64,000 bases of DNA from Puteibacter caeruleilacunae. GTDB taxonomy: Bacteria > Bacteroidota > Bacteroidia > Bacteroidales > Prolixibacteraceae. The position numbers and the translations under genes are program-made. The notes under the pieces are model-generated. The model did no database searches, was not told where the DNA came from, and saw only the letters and a program-made list of their open reading frames with translations. Shown piece by piece: positions 18,527-28,245 of the stretch. Every line of letters starts with the position of its first letter. Position 1 is the stretch's first letter. The stretch spans positions 39,023 through 103,022 of the forward strand of contig SJCO01000021.1 of NCBI GenBank assembly GCA_005217565.1, in the 5' to 3' direction.

Positions 18527-20149
18527 ATGAAAATTGTAGGTATTCTTGTTGCTTTGGGATTATGTGTATTGGGTAACGCTAATGCACAGAAGAATACAGT
18601 TCTTCAAACCAAAGATTTTGCTCATTATATTGAGTTTTTTAATTCAGTAGATGATGAACCTGTAAAAAACGCTATTGATAATGCAGCTTGTTGGAATTGG
18701 ATGCAGGGGAATATTCCCTGGTTTGAATGTCCGGATGATGAAATAGAGCAAATCTATTATTATCGTTGGTGGGTGTATCGTAAGCATATCAAAGAAACGC
18801 CAATAGGATATGTTATTACTGAGTTTTTGCCTGAGGTTGGACATTCAGCTAAGTACAACACCATTATCTGTGCAGCGGGTCTTCATGTTGATGAGGGAAA
18901 ATGGCTACACAACAAAAAGTATATAGAAGATTATTTGCGCTTTTGGTTTTCAAAAGAGGGGAAAACAAGGCAGTATAGTACATGGATGGTTACTTCGGTG
19001 TACGAGTACTGTTTGAATGTTGGTGATTTCTCGTTGGCAGAAGAATTATTCCCTTTGTTTGTAGATAATTATCGCAAATGGGAAGAAAGTAACATGCATG
19101 AGTCTGGTTTATTCTGGTCATACGATGATCGCGATGGAGGGGAACATTCCATTAGTGGATCAGGTTTACGTCCTACACTAAATGCTTTTATGTATGCTGA
19201 TGCAATGAGTATTTCAAAGTTGGCTCAACGATTTGGGAAATCTGAGTTGGCAAAGGAATTTAAGTTAAAATCAGAGCAGCTAAAGCAAAAGACTCAGGAT
19301 AAAATTTGGGATAATCATGATGAGTTCTTCTGTACACTTCCGTTGGAAAAGAGAGATGACCAGATTGAAACATATGATCATCGTCAGGTGGATGTAAAGC
19401 GACATGTTAGAGAACTGTATGGCTATTTCCCCTGGCGTTTTATGTTGCCTGATGATGGTTATGAAACAGCCTGGAAACAGATATTAGATGAAGATGGATT
19501 TTATGCTCCTTATGGTCCGACTACAGCCGAACAGCGTCATCCTTTGTTCATGAAAAATCGTATCAAGCGCTGTCAGTGGGATGGATCAAGCTGGCCATTT
19601 GCTACCAGTCTAACTTTGGGGGGAATGCGCAACCTGCTTCATCATTACGATCAGAATGTAATTGGAAAAGACGACTTCCTGAACTTCATGAAAATCTATG
19701 CTCATTCACAGCATCGCACATTACCTTATGGAGAAATAATTCCATGGATTGGTGAGAGTCTGCATCCTCATTCGGGTATCTGGTTGTCGCGTGCTATTGC
19801 ATTGGATATGAATATTAAAATGGTTGCACGACGCTATTGGAAAGATAAGAATAGTGCGGTGTTGAGGGGTAAAGATTACAATCATTCCAGCTATTGTGAT
19901 TTGGTGATCTCAGGATTAGCAGGACTTGAGATTCATGAGGATGGAACAATTTCAGTTGATCCTTTGGTTCCCAATAAGTCATGGGAGTGGTTCTGCTTAG
20001 ATGGTATCCAATATCAGGGTAAAACACTATGTGTAGTGTATGATAAAACTGGAAAGAAATATGGTGAAAAATCCGGACTTTCGGTATTGGTCGACGGACA
20101 GGTTGTTGCACATAGTAAGAAGTTGGAGAAGTTAAAGGTAAAATGGTAG
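18527..20149 (+). CDS. Putative (alpha/alpha)6-barrel glycoside hydrolase, MGH1-like, copy 1
   Basis: 540-aa secreted protein (signal peptide ending GNANAQ). Features shared with mannosylglycerate-hydrolase-like/GH63-clan enzymes include IEQIYYYRWWVYRKHIKE near residue 70, DGGEHSISGSGLRPT in the mid-barrel, an acidic RHVRELYGYFPWRF, and the late motif RCQWDGSSWPF with GPTTAEQRHPLF before it. These form the cleft in the six-helical-hairpin fold. The C-terminal ~70 residues (LEIHEDGTISVDPLVP onward) look like a small beta domain. No CAZy family can be named with certainty, and the substrate is unknown. A close paralogue follows 257 nt downstream. It lies after a terminator, so expression may depend on read-through from susCD2. 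Confidence 0.75.
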   Translation: MKIVGILVALGLCVLGNANAQKNTVLQTKDFAHYIEFFNSVDDEPVKNAIDNAACWNWMQGNIPWFECPDDEIEQIYYYRWWVYRKHIKETPIGYVITEFLPEVGHSAKYNTIICAAGLHVDEGKWLHNKKYIEDYLRFWFSKEGKTRQYSTWMVTSVYEYCLNVGDFSLAEELFPLFVDNYRKWEESNMHESGLFWSYDDRDGGEHSISGSGLRPTLNAFMYADAMSISKLAQRFGKSELAKEFKLKSEQLKQKTQDKIWDNHDEFFCTLPLEKRDDQIETYDHRQVDVKRHVRELYGYFPWRFMLPDDGYETAWKQILDEDGFYAPYGPTTAEQRHPLFMKNRIKRCQWDGSSWPFATSLTLGGMRNLLHHYDQNVIGKDDFLNFMKIYAHSQHRTLPYGEIIPWIGESLHPHSGIWLSRAIALDMNIKMVARRYWKDKNSAVLRGKDYNHSSYCDLVISGLAGLEIHEDGTISVDPLVPNKSWEWFCLDGIQYQGKTLCVVYDKTGKKYGEKSGLSVLVDGQVVAHSKKLEKLKVKW

Positions 20150-20157
20150 AACGGTGA

Positions 20158-20400
20158 GAAAGGGAAACCGGAGACTGGAGAAAGGATTCGCTACGAGGAA
20201 AGGAAGTGGAAATTTGCAATGGCACTGCTGGACGTTAGGGCAGCTAATGTCTGTAGCAACAGCGTGGTGTTCAGGCAATTTTACCACAGTGGCAACATCA
20301 GCGCACTGCTACCCTTTGGGGCAGCTAATGTCTGTAGCAAAGAAGGACATAACCATCTTTCCCCTCTCCAGTAGCAACAATGGTTTCCTGATAAAGAATC
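20158..20400. repeat. Mosaic intergenic repeats between the paralogous hydrolases
   Basis: Two copies of a short element containing GCAGCTAATGTCTGTAGCAA are present (about 20237-20261 and 20308-20341). The block at 20164-20217 containing GAAAGGATTCGCTACGAGG is repeated at 22266-22315. Related copies lie in four other intergenic gaps in the window. No gene is supported. Confidence 0.75.
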
Positions 20401-20406
20401 GAATTC

Positions 20407-22026
20407 ATGAGAAATATATTACTATTGCTACTAGTAGTGGTTATGGGCTGTTGTGCTAACGCACAGCAGTCTGGTATATTAAAGCCAAAAGATTTTGCTC
20501 ACTACAATGAATTTTTCAATTCGGTAGACGATGAGCCGATAAAGAATGCTATTCCTAATGCGCAATGCTGGGATTGGATGCAGGATAATATTCCATGGTT
20601 TGAATGTCCCGATAAGGAGATAGAACAGATCTATTATTATCGCTGGTGGGTTTATCGGAAACATATCAAAGAAACACCAAAAGGCTATGTCATCTCTGAA
20701 TTTTTACCAGAGGTAGGTCATGCTAAAAAGTATAATACCATTGCTTGTGCTTCAGGCTTACACTGTGATGAAGGGAAGTGGTTGAAGAACAGGGCGTATA
20801 TCGGTGATTATTTAAGGTTTTGGTTGTCTGATGGTGCTGATGCTCATCATTATAGCGATTGGTTTGCATTGTCAACCTATGAGTATTGCTGTGCTATAGG
20901 TGATTTTTCATTGGCAGAGGAGATTTTTGATCGTCTGGTTGTCCATTATCGTAAATGGGAAGAACTTAAGTTGCATGAGTCAGGACTGTTTTGGTCGCAT
21001 GATGGAAATGATGGAGGAGAGCATTCGATTAGTGAAGGAGGTCTACGTCCTACACGAAATTCATATATGTATGCTGAGGCCATGAGTATTGCAAAGTTGG
21101 CAAAGCGGTTTGGTGAGAACTATATTGAAGACGAATTTAAGCAGAAAGCTGATAGGCTAAAGCAATTGGTGCAGTCTAAAATATGGGATGCTGAAAATCA
21201 ATTCTTTTATAATATTCCCTTAAAAAAGCGGACAAGTACAGTGGAGTCATGGAATCATCGTGACATGGATCCGGATAAGCATGTAAGAGAGTTATATGGA
21301 TTGCTACCCTGGCGTTTTATGTTGCCTGATAATGGTTATGAGGTTGCCTGGAAACAGTTGTTGGATGAAGATGGATTTTATGCTCCTTATGGTCCCACAA
21401 CTGCCGAACAACGTCATCCGCTATTTATGAAAAAGCGTGTTAAACGTTGTCAGTGGGATGGATCAAGCTGGCCGTTTACTACAAGTCTTGCTCTGGGAAG
21501 TATGCGAAACTTGCTTCACCATTACGATCAGAAAGTAATCGATAAGGGTGACTTTCTTCATTTCATGAAAATCTATGCTCATTCACAGCATCGCACATTA
21601 CCTTATGGGGAAATAATTCCATGGATTGGGGAGAGTTTGCATCCTCATTCTGGTATTTGGTTGTCGCGTGCTATTGCATTGGATATGAATATTAAAATGG
21701 TTGCACGACGCTACTGGAAAGATAAGAATAGTGCGGTGTTGAGGGGTAAAGATTACAATCATTCCAGCTATTGTGATTTGGTGATCTCAGGATTGGCAGG
21801 ACTTGAAATACACGAGAATGGTATGATAACAGTTGATCCTTTAGTACCTAAGAAATCATGGGAATGGTTTTGCTTAGATGGTATAGAATATCAGGGGAAA
21901 ACGCTGTGCATCATGTATGATAAAAAGGGAAAGAAGTATGGCAAAAAAGCTGGTCTTTCAATATTGATCGACGGACAGGTTGTCGCACATAGTAAGAAGT
22001 TGGAAAAGCTAAAGGTAAAATGGTGA
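20407..22026 (+). CDS. Putative (alpha/alpha)6-barrel glycoside hydrolase, MGH1-like, copy 2
   Basis: 539-aa paralogue of the preceding enzyme, with signal peptide ending CCANAQ. Every motif listed for copy 1 is kept: IEQIYYYRWWVYRKHIKE, DGGEHSISEGGLRPT, KHVRELYGLLPWRF, GPTTAEQRHPLF and RCQWDGSSWPF. Overall protein identity looks about 75%. A 245-nt tract (21562-21806) is about 97% identical to copy 1 at DNA level while other parts are nearer 80%, which suggests recent gene conversion. The two copies may have diverged in linkage specificity; the less similar middle (residues 135-160 and 235-270) would be where to look. The catalytic acid and base are not assigned here. Confidence 0.75.
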   Translation: MRNILLLLLVVVMGCCANAQQSGILKPKDFAHYNEFFNSVDDEPIKNAIPNAQCWDWMQDNIPWFECPDKEIEQIYYYRWWVYRKHIKETPKGYVISEFLPEVGHAKKYNTIACASGLHCDEGKWLKNRAYIGDYLRFWLSDGADAHHYSDWFALSTYEYCCAIGDFSLAEEIFDRLVVHYRKWEELKLHESGLFWSHDGNDGGEHSISEGGLRPTRNSYMYAEAMSIAKLAKRFGENYIEDEFKQKADRLKQLVQSKIWDAENQFFYNIPLKKRTSTVESWNHRDMDPDKHVRELYGLLPWRFMLPDNGYEVAWKQLLDEDGFYAPYGPTTAEQRHPLFMKKRVKRCQWDGSSWPFTTSLALGSMRNLLHHYDQKVIDKGDFLHFMKIYAHSQHRTLPYGEIIPWIGESLHPHSGIWLSRAIALDMNIKMVARRYWKDKNSAVLRGKDYNHSSYCDLVISGLAGLEIHENGMITVDPLVPKKSWEWFCLDGIEYQGKTLCIMYDKKGKKYGKKAGLSILIDGQVVAHSKKLEKLKVKW

Positions 22027-22226
22027 AAAGGTAGAACGGAAAAGGGAAACCGGAAAAAGGAGAACGGAGGTCGGAAACACCTTTCAGCGTCCGAAGGTAC
22101 TGGAAGCGTGTTGTTGAATAAAGGATTGAAGTTCCAGGTTCCAGTTCGGCTAGCGCCTCACAGTTTCACGTTGTGCGATGATGTTGTTGTAGTGGTAAGA
22201 TTTTACCTCAGTGGTATTTTTTTAAC

Positions 22227-22470
22227 CACAAAGGACGCAAAGATTATACAGAGACGTTGCAACGGATACCGGAGAAAGGATTCGCTACGAGGAAAGGAAG
22301 TGGAAATTTGCATGAACGCACCGCCGGACGTTAGGCCAGCTAATGTCTGTAGAAACAACGTGGTGTTCAAGCAATTTTGCCACAGTGGCAACATCAGCGC
22401 ACTGTTGCCCTTTGGGGCAGCTAATGTTTGTAGCAACGAAGGATATAAACAACAACCCCTACCCCGTAAC
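22227..22470. repeat. Mosaic intergenic repeats after hydrolase copy 2
   Basis: Contains the CCACAAAGGACGCAAAG-type element, the GAAAGGATTCGCTACGAGG block seen at 20180, and two copies of the GGCAGCTAATGTCTGTAG element (about 22334-22356 and 22405-22440). A long reading frame across 22108-22605 has no protein-like content and is ignored. Confidence 0.75.
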
Positions 22471-22550
22471 ATCAGCGCTAGTCTACACTTAGTAGAACAC
22501 GCTGTCAGGAGACGAAGATTAAACCTTCGGCCTTCGCAACCGAATCGGCC

Positions 22551-22670
22551 TCCTGAAAAAGTGATTGATTTAGCAGCGGTTGGTTTAGTAAGACTGGGAA
22601 GCTGAGAGCTCTGCTCGAAGATCACCCAGCCGCACTTACCAACAGCAATAAATAGATTACTTTTTACAGG
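22551..22670. repeat. 120-nt stem-loop element, copy A
   Basis: Imperfect inverted arms of about 37 nt run from TCCTGAAAAAGTGATTGATT at the left to ATAGATTACTTTTTACAGG at the right. They enclose a second hairpin closed by CTGGG/CCCAG. An inverted copy at 54719-54837 is about 82-85% identical over a slightly longer span. It may be a MITE-like element or a structured RNA. Confidence 0.75.
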
Positions 22671-22683
22671 CAGCCTTGACTTT

Positions 22684-22860
22684 ATTGCTTCGTTTTTGTG
22701 TTAAGTCACCGCATTTTAGCAAATGCTATATCCAAAAGAAACAGTGTTGTTTCTTAAGAGACAAAAATGAAGGCCCGTCCGGCAGGACAAACAAACCCTG
22801 TCCGGCAGGATAATTTTGCGATTAGCAAAATAAGAACCTTGTTCGGCAGGACAAACAAAT
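22684..22860. repeat. Repeat block with hairpin and TCCGGCAGGA palindromes
   Basis: 22684-22765 resembles 30006-30105, including GTCACCGCATT, AGCAAATGCTATAT and the perfect 8-bp hairpin AAGAAACA/TGTTTCTT (22736-22755). It is followed by three copies of a (G/T)TCCGGCAGGA palindrome, the reverse of the tandem units at 54590-54685. Confidence 0.75.
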
Positions 22861-22922
22861 AAAATAAACCAAAAATAAGTGCCTATGTAAAAGAGAAAAA
22901 CTAATTGAAAGAAAAACAAAAA

Positions 22923-22956
22923 GATAGGCGATTCACGACCAAATCAATCGCCTATC
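22923..22956 (+). promoter_or_regulatory. Leader hairpin before susC3
   Basis: A perfect 11-bp inverted repeat, GATAGGCGATT (22923-22933) with AATCGCCTATC (22946-22956), ends 41 nt before the susC3 start. There is no fecR upstream, so this hairpin cannot simply be a fecR terminator. Confidence 0.75.
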
Positions 22957-22997
22957 ATGATGTATTAAACTAAATGTTTAAAAGTTAATTCAAATTT

Positions 22998-25900
22998 ATG
23001 AAAAAAAATGAAATGTGTTTGTCTGCGTTCGTCAGGCAAAGTAAACTTGTACGCCTTATATTTATGCAAATTGTGTTGCTTTTTCTTGCGTATCAGGTAA
23101 ATGCAACACCTAACTCCCTAGACAATTCAACGGAAGCTCAACAACAAGAAGGGAGAAAAGTAAGTGGAACTGTTCTGGATAAAGAAAACTTGCCACTACC
23201 TGGAGTAACAATAACCGTTTTGGGATCAACGCGAGGAGTAATTACCGATGTTGATGGAAAATTCGAAATAACGGGAATTAAAACTACCGATAAATTGGTC
23301 TTTTCATTTATTGGTATGGAAACTCAGGTTCTAGATGTTGACAACAAGACCAAATTTGAAGTTGTTTTAAAGGCCAAGGATACCGAACTGGAAGATGTTA
23401 CTGTAGTTGCTTTTGGTAGACAGAAGAAAGAGAGCGTTATCGCTTCCATTGAGACTGTGAATACAAAAGAATTACGTGTAGCTTCAAGTAACCTTTCTAC
23501 TGCTCTGTCAGGAAGAATGGCAGGATTGATCTCTTACCAACGTAGTGGAGAGCCAGGACAAGATGATGCGGAGTATTTTATTCGTGGTGTCGCTTCCTTT
23601 GGTACCGGGAAAAAAGATCCACTAATCCTGATCGATAATGTGGAGAGTGATAGTCATGACTTGTCGCGTATTCACCCTGATGACTTGGCTAGTTTCTCAA
23701 TTTTGAAAGATGCCTCGGCTACTGCATTGTATGGAGCGAGAGGTGCAAATGGAGTAATTCTTGTGACGACAAAAGAGGGACACGAGGGAAAAGCAAAAGT
23801 TTCGGTACGTTATGAAAGTTCATTTTCATCACCAACCAAGACTATTGAGATGGCTGATCCAATTACTTATATGGAGATGTATAATGAAGCAGTTGCTACC
23901 CGTACACCTTTGGAGAAACGTCCTTTTAGTCAGTCTAAGATTGATAACACCAAACTAGGAACTAATCCTATTGTTTATCCTAGTGTCGACTGGATGGATC
24001 TTTTATTTAAGTCGGTTACGCATAACTATCGTGGAAATATCAATGTTAGTGGAGGAGGGCGCGTTGCTTCTTACTATGTGGCAGGTGCTTTTTCGCAGGA
24101 TAATGGTATTTTGAATGATGATTCTCAAAACAACTTTAAGAACAACATCGATCTTAAGAAGTTCAACCTTCGTTCCAATATAACGGTTAATGTAACCAAG
24201 TCTACGCAAATGAAGTTTCGTTTTAATGGAACGTTTGATGATTACCAAGGTCCTTTGCAAGGAGGAAGTACGATCTATAAAAATGCCCTAAAAACAAGTC
24301 CTGTTAGATTTTTACCAACCTATGAACCAATCGGAGAATATGATACTCCTCATATTATGTTCGGAAGTGCAGGAACAGGAGGCTCTTATTATAACCCTTA
24401 TGCAGAAATGGTTCGAGGATACAAGTCTAAGAGTACCAATAAGATGATGGCTCAGCTTGAATTTCATCAGGATCTTGACTTTATATTGGATGGTTTAAAA
24501 GCTCGTTTCCTGGGGAATACAAAGCGAAATTACTACTATGACTTTTCAAGATCTTATTCTCCCAACTATTATAATGTTGATGAAATTACATATGATCGCC
24601 ACACCGGAGAATATCAAATTGCCTGGTTGAATGAAGTAGGTGATAATATCGGGAAATCTTACCTGGAATATAAACCGGGGAAGAAAAAAACAGATCATTC
24701 ATATTATGGTGAAGCATCATTGATGTATAACAACAAGTTTGGAGTACATGGTGTAAGCGGTATGTTAGTAGGAACAGCAAGAGAGTCGATTAATGGAAAC
24801 GAAGAGGATTTGATTGGTTCGCTTCCTGCCCGAAATCTTTCCCTGGCTGGTCGTTTTACCTATAACTACAATGACAGATACTTCGCGGAGTTTAACTTTG
24901 GTTATAACGGCTCTGAGAAATTTGCAGAAAATAACAGATGGGGATTCTTCCCTTCCGGAGGTATCGGATGGATGGTCTCTAACGAAAACTTCTATCAGAA
25001 TTCCAGCTTTAAAGATGTTGTGAACAAGCTGAAAATTCGTGGAACGTACGGATTGGTAGGTAATGATGCAATTGGAGACGAACGCTTCTTTTATATCTCT
25101 AATGTTGAGATAGGAAAAGGAGGAGGCTATACTGTAGGATCTGATTTTTCAGGCTATGGAGGTAAAGGTGTTAAAATAAACAGCTATGAAAACCTGGAGA
25201 TTGGTTGGGAAGTTGCCCGACAGTCGAATATTGCACTTGAGCTGGGTTTATTTGATGCACTGAATATCCAGGCTGATTTCTTCTATGAGCACAGAGAGAG
25301 TATCCTGATGGACAGGGCAGATATTCCAGTGAGTGTTGGACTTTGGTCTACTCCACAGGCGAATATTGGAGAATCGATAAGAAAGGGTATCGATACCTCT
25401 GTGGATTATAATACCTATGTAGGAGATGATTTCTGGTTGACTTTCAGAGGTAACTTTACCTATGCACGAGGAGAGTTTGATGCGTTTGAAGAACCTGACT
25501 ACAGTGTTGAAACAGGATCTGGTACGCCATGGCTTTCTCGCGTTGGACAACCATTGTCGCAACAGTGGGGATATGTTGCTGAGCGATTGTTTATTGATGA
25601 AAATGATGTGTTGAACTCTCCACGTCAGGACTTAGGACTGTATGGAGCAGGAGATATCAAGTACAAGGACATTAATGGCGATAATGTCATCAACAAACTG
25701 GATCGTGTCCCTATTGGAAAACCTACATCTCCTGAGATTAACTATGGATTTGGATTGTCTATGGGATACAAAAATTTTGACTTCTCATTCTTCTTCCAGG
25801 GATCAGCGAACTCATCATTTTTCTTAGATGCTAAAGCATTGGCTCCATTTATCGAATCAAAGAGTGGAGATAAAAAGTTGGAGAACGGTCTTGCTCAATT

Positions 25901-26237
25901 CATTGCCGATGATCACTGGACTGAGGGTAATCAAGATCCATTTGCCAAATGGCCAAGATTATCGAGTACCAATACCTATCTGGAGAACAATGTTGAGCGA
26001 AGTGATATGTGGCTTCGTGACGGTGGTTTCCTGAGACTGAAGAATGTTGAATTCGGTTATACCCTCCCTAAATCCTTGATGGGTAAGTTGAATATGTCTT
26101 CTTGTCGATTATATGCCAGTGGAGTCAATCTTTTTACCATCAGCGACTTTAATCTTTGGGACATCGAGATGGGAGGAAATGGAATGGGATATCCTGTACA
26201 ACGAGTGATAAATCTGGGACTAAGATTGGATTTCTAA
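22998..26237 (+). CDS. SusC-like TonB-dependent transporter without STN domain (SusC3)
   Basis: 1079-aa outer-membrane importer. The N-terminal signal (LIFMQIVLLFLAYQVNA) is followed directly by the carboxypeptidase-like sandwich (VSGTVLDKENLPLPGVTITV, about residue 54), then the plug after LEDVTVVAFGRQKKE, and a barrel ending ...LGLRLDF. No STN domain is present, so this protein should transport without signalling to a FecR, consistent with the lack of a sigma/anti-sigma pair nearby. SusD3 starts 13 nt later and a surface lipoprotein gene follows. Regulation must come from elsewhere. Confidence 0.95.
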   Translation: MKKNEMCLSAFVRQSKLVRLIFMQIVLLFLAYQVNATPNSLDNSTEAQQQEGRKVSGTVLDKENLPLPGVTITVLGSTRGVITDVDGKFEITGIKTTDKLVFSFIGMETQVLDVDNKTKFEVVLKAKDTELEDVTVVAFGRQKKESVIASIETVNTKELRVASSNLSTALSGRMAGLISYQRSGEPGQDDAEYFIRGVASFGTGKKDPLILIDNVESDSHDLSRIHPDDLASFSILKDASATALYGARGANGVILVTTKEGHEGKAKVSVRYESSFSSPTKTIEMADPITYMEMYNEAVATRTPLEKRPFSQSKIDNTKLGTNPIVYPSVDWMDLLFKSVTHNYRGNINVSGGGRVASYYVAGAFSQDNGILNDDSQNNFKNNIDLKKFNLRSNITVNVTKSTQMKFRFNGTFDDYQGPLQGGSTIYKNALKTSPVRFLPTYEPIGEYDTPHIMFGSAGTGGSYYNPYAEMVRGYKSKSTNKMMAQLEFHQDLDFILDGLKARFLGNTKRNYYYDFSRSYSPNYYNVDEITYDRHTGEYQIAWLNEVGDNIGKSYLEYKPGKKKTDHSYYGEASLMYNNKFGVHGVSGMLVGTARESINGNEEDLIGSLPARNLSLAGRFTYNYNDRYFAEFNFGYNGSEKFAENNRWGFFPSGGIGWMVSNENFYQNSSFKDVVNKLKIRGTYGLVGNDAIGDERFFYISNVEIGKGGGYTVGSDFSGYGGKGVKINSYENLEIGWEVARQSNIALELGLFDALNIQADFFYEHRESILMDRADIPVSVGLWSTPQANIGESIRKGIDTSVDYNTYVGDDFWLTFRGNFTYARGEFDAFEEPDYSVETGSGTPWLSRVGQPLSQQWGYVAERLFIDENDVLNSPRQDLGLYGAGDIKYKDINGDNVINKLDRVPIGKPTSPEINYGFGLSMGYKNFDFSFFFQGSANSSFFLDAKALAPFIESKSGDKKLENGLAQFIADDHWTEGNQDPFAKWPRLSSTNTYLENNVERSDMWLRDGGFLRLKNVEFGYTLPKSLMGKLNMSSCRLYASGVNLFTISDFNLWDIEMGGNGMGYPVQRVINLGLRLDF

Positions 26238-26250
26238 AGTTACTTAGGCT

Positions 26251-28212
26251 ATGAACAAAAAAATTAAACAGATGAAGATATTTAACAGGCATATAAAGAA
26301 TTTTCTGGCACCAGTTATCATGCTCGTTTTTATGAGTTCATGTACTGATTATCTGAATGTAATTCCAGATAATGTTGCGGAAATTGATGATGCATTTGAA
26401 ACCAGACATGAAGCGGAGAACTATATGTGGGGATGTTATTCCTATATTCCGGGGATGCCTTATATTGCTGATAATCCTGCATTGGTAGGAGGCGATGAAG
26501 TTTGGTTAATACCATCAATTGCGGAAGGTAACAGGAACATCAGACTATGGGAAATTGCCCTGGGTGGTCAGGGATCAAATAATCCTTTGGCCAATTACTG
26601 GTCGTCTGGTAACGGAGGAAAGAATCTTTGGAGAGGAATCAGAGATTGTAATATATTCCTTGATAACATTCACAAGCCTTTTAATCTGGATGAAACTGAA
26701 AAAAAGCAGTGGATTGCAGAGGTGAAGTTTCTAAAGGCTTATCTCCATTTTTATTTGCTGCGCATGTATGGGCCTATCCCTATCATGAGGGAGAATATTG
26801 AGGTCTCAGCAGGAATTGAAGAGGTACAATCGTATCGCGAACCTGTAGAGGAAGTGTTTGAATACATCGTGGAATTGCTGGATGAAGCGATACCTGATTT
26901 GTTGCCTAAGATTACTGATCCGACACTGGATTATGGTAGAGCAACAAAATCAATTGCTATGGCAATGAAGGGGAAAGTACTGCTCTATGCTGCTAGCCCG
27001 CTGTTTAATGGAAATCCTGATTATATGGGGTTTCAGGATAAACGCGGAATTCCTCTTTTTCCTCAGGAGTATGATAAAACAAAGTGGGAAAAAGCTGCAG
27101 TAGCTTTACGTGATGCGATTGATGCAGCCCATGAAGCAGGCTTTGAATTGTTCGATTTTTCTACCAATTTATATGCGAAGAATTTAAGTGATTCAACAAT
27201 TCTTGCTATGGGAGTGCGAGGTGCTGTTACCGAGCGAGCACCTGTTAATAACAGGGAAGTAATTTGGGCGGCAACAAACAACAATCCAAGAGAATTGCAG
27301 GGATTGTGCCAACCATTTTTCACTGCAGCTAATGCTGGTAGATGGGATGTGTGTGCGACTTATGCACCTACCTTCAGAGTTGTTGAACAATTTTACTCTA
27401 AGAATGGTGTGCCAATCGATGAAGATATTGAATGGAATGGTGTTGATCCTTATGGTTTTAGGACATCTACAGAGGATGATCGCTATTATATTCAGCCGTC
27501 ATTTAAAACTGTTAATCTTCACTTTAACCGCGAGCCACGATTCTATGGATCGATTTCTTTTGACGGAGGAACGTTCTATGGGAATGGTAGATTTACCGAT
27601 GATGAGGATCTTTTGCATACCAAGTTTCAGCTGGGAGAAATTCCTGGTGGTTATATCTTTGATAAGAGATCATCAACCGGATATCTGGTAAAAAAACTGA
27701 TTAATTATCAGACATCAGTGGGGGCTTCTAGTTATAATTTGAGTGATATGAAATATGCCTTCCCAATGATTCGTTTGGCCGATTTGTACTTAATGTATGC
27801 CGAGGCCTTAAATGAGGCTAAAGATCAACCTGACGCTGAAGTCTATGATTATATTGATCAGGTAAGAGAGCGATCAGGATTAGATGGGGTAGTCAATAGC
27901 TGGCAGAATTTCTCTACTATTCCAGATAAACCTCGCAGCAAAGAAGGAATGAGAAGTATCATTCATCGTGAAAGAATGAATGAACTTGCTTTCGAAGGAG
28001 TTAGATTCTGGGATCTAAGAAGATGGAAGCTTACTGAAGATTATATGAACCAACCTGTTTATGGCTGGAGTACTCAGGGAGAAGAAGCTGAAGATTTCTA
28101 TAAAAAACAGCTTTTGTACGAATTGCAATTTGAGACGAAGGATTATCTGTGGCCATTAAAAATTGATGACCTGTTGAAGAATAGTAACCTGGTGCAAAAT
28201 CCTGGATGGTAG
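26251..28212 (+). CDS. SusD/RagB-like glycan-binding lipoprotein (SusD3)
   Basis: 653-aa surface lipoprotein. An extended N-terminus leads to lipobox FMSSC (lipid Cys31) and TDYLNVIPDNVAEIDDAF. SusD features include AEVKFLKAYLHFYLLRMYGPIPI, LADLYLMYAEALNEA and the signature RERMNELAFEGVRFWDLRRW. The end is NLVQNPGW. It pairs with SusC3. A methionine at codon 8 would also serve as start, and neither choice changes the lipobox. Confidence 0.95.
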   Translation: MNKKIKQMKIFNRHIKNFLAPVIMLVFMSSCTDYLNVIPDNVAEIDDAFETRHEAENYMWGCYSYIPGMPYIADNPALVGGDEVWLIPSIAEGNRNIRLWEIALGGQGSNNPLANYWSSGNGGKNLWRGIRDCNIFLDNIHKPFNLDETEKKQWIAEVKFLKAYLHFYLLRMYGPIPIMRENIEVSAGIEEVQSYREPVEEVFEYIVELLDEAIPDLLPKITDPTLDYGRATKSIAMAMKGKVLLYAASPLFNGNPDYMGFQDKRGIPLFPQEYDKTKWEKAAVALRDAIDAAHEAGFELFDFSTNLYAKNLSDSTILAMGVRGAVTERAPVNNREVIWAATNNNPRELQGLCQPFFTAANAGRWDVCATYAPTFRVVEQFYSKNGVPIDEDIEWNGVDPYGFRTSTEDDRYYIQPSFKTVNLHFNREPRFYGSISFDGGTFYGNGRFTDDEDLLHTKFQLGEIPGGYIFDKRSSTGYLVKKLINYQTSVGASSYNLSDMKYAFPMIRLADLYLMYAEALNEAKDQPDAEVYDYIDQVRERSGLDGVVNSWQNFSTIPDKPRSKEGMRSIIHRERMNELAFEGVRFWDLRRWKLTEDYMNQPVYGWSTQGEEAEDFYKKQLLYELQFETKDYLWPLKIDDLLKNSNLVQNPGW

Positions 28213-28245
28213 AGTCCTGTTGTTTAATAATTAAAAGGTATAAAC

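Noticed and set aside
20154..20459. 101-codon open frame between the hydrolase copies
   Set aside because: It lies in repeat sequence and overlaps the true start of hydrolase copy 2 in another frame.
22108..22605. 165-codon open frame (and an overlapping 140-codon frame on the other strand)
   Set aside because: It runs across dispersed repeats, has no signal or domain, and its reverse frame is equally long, so it is not a gene.
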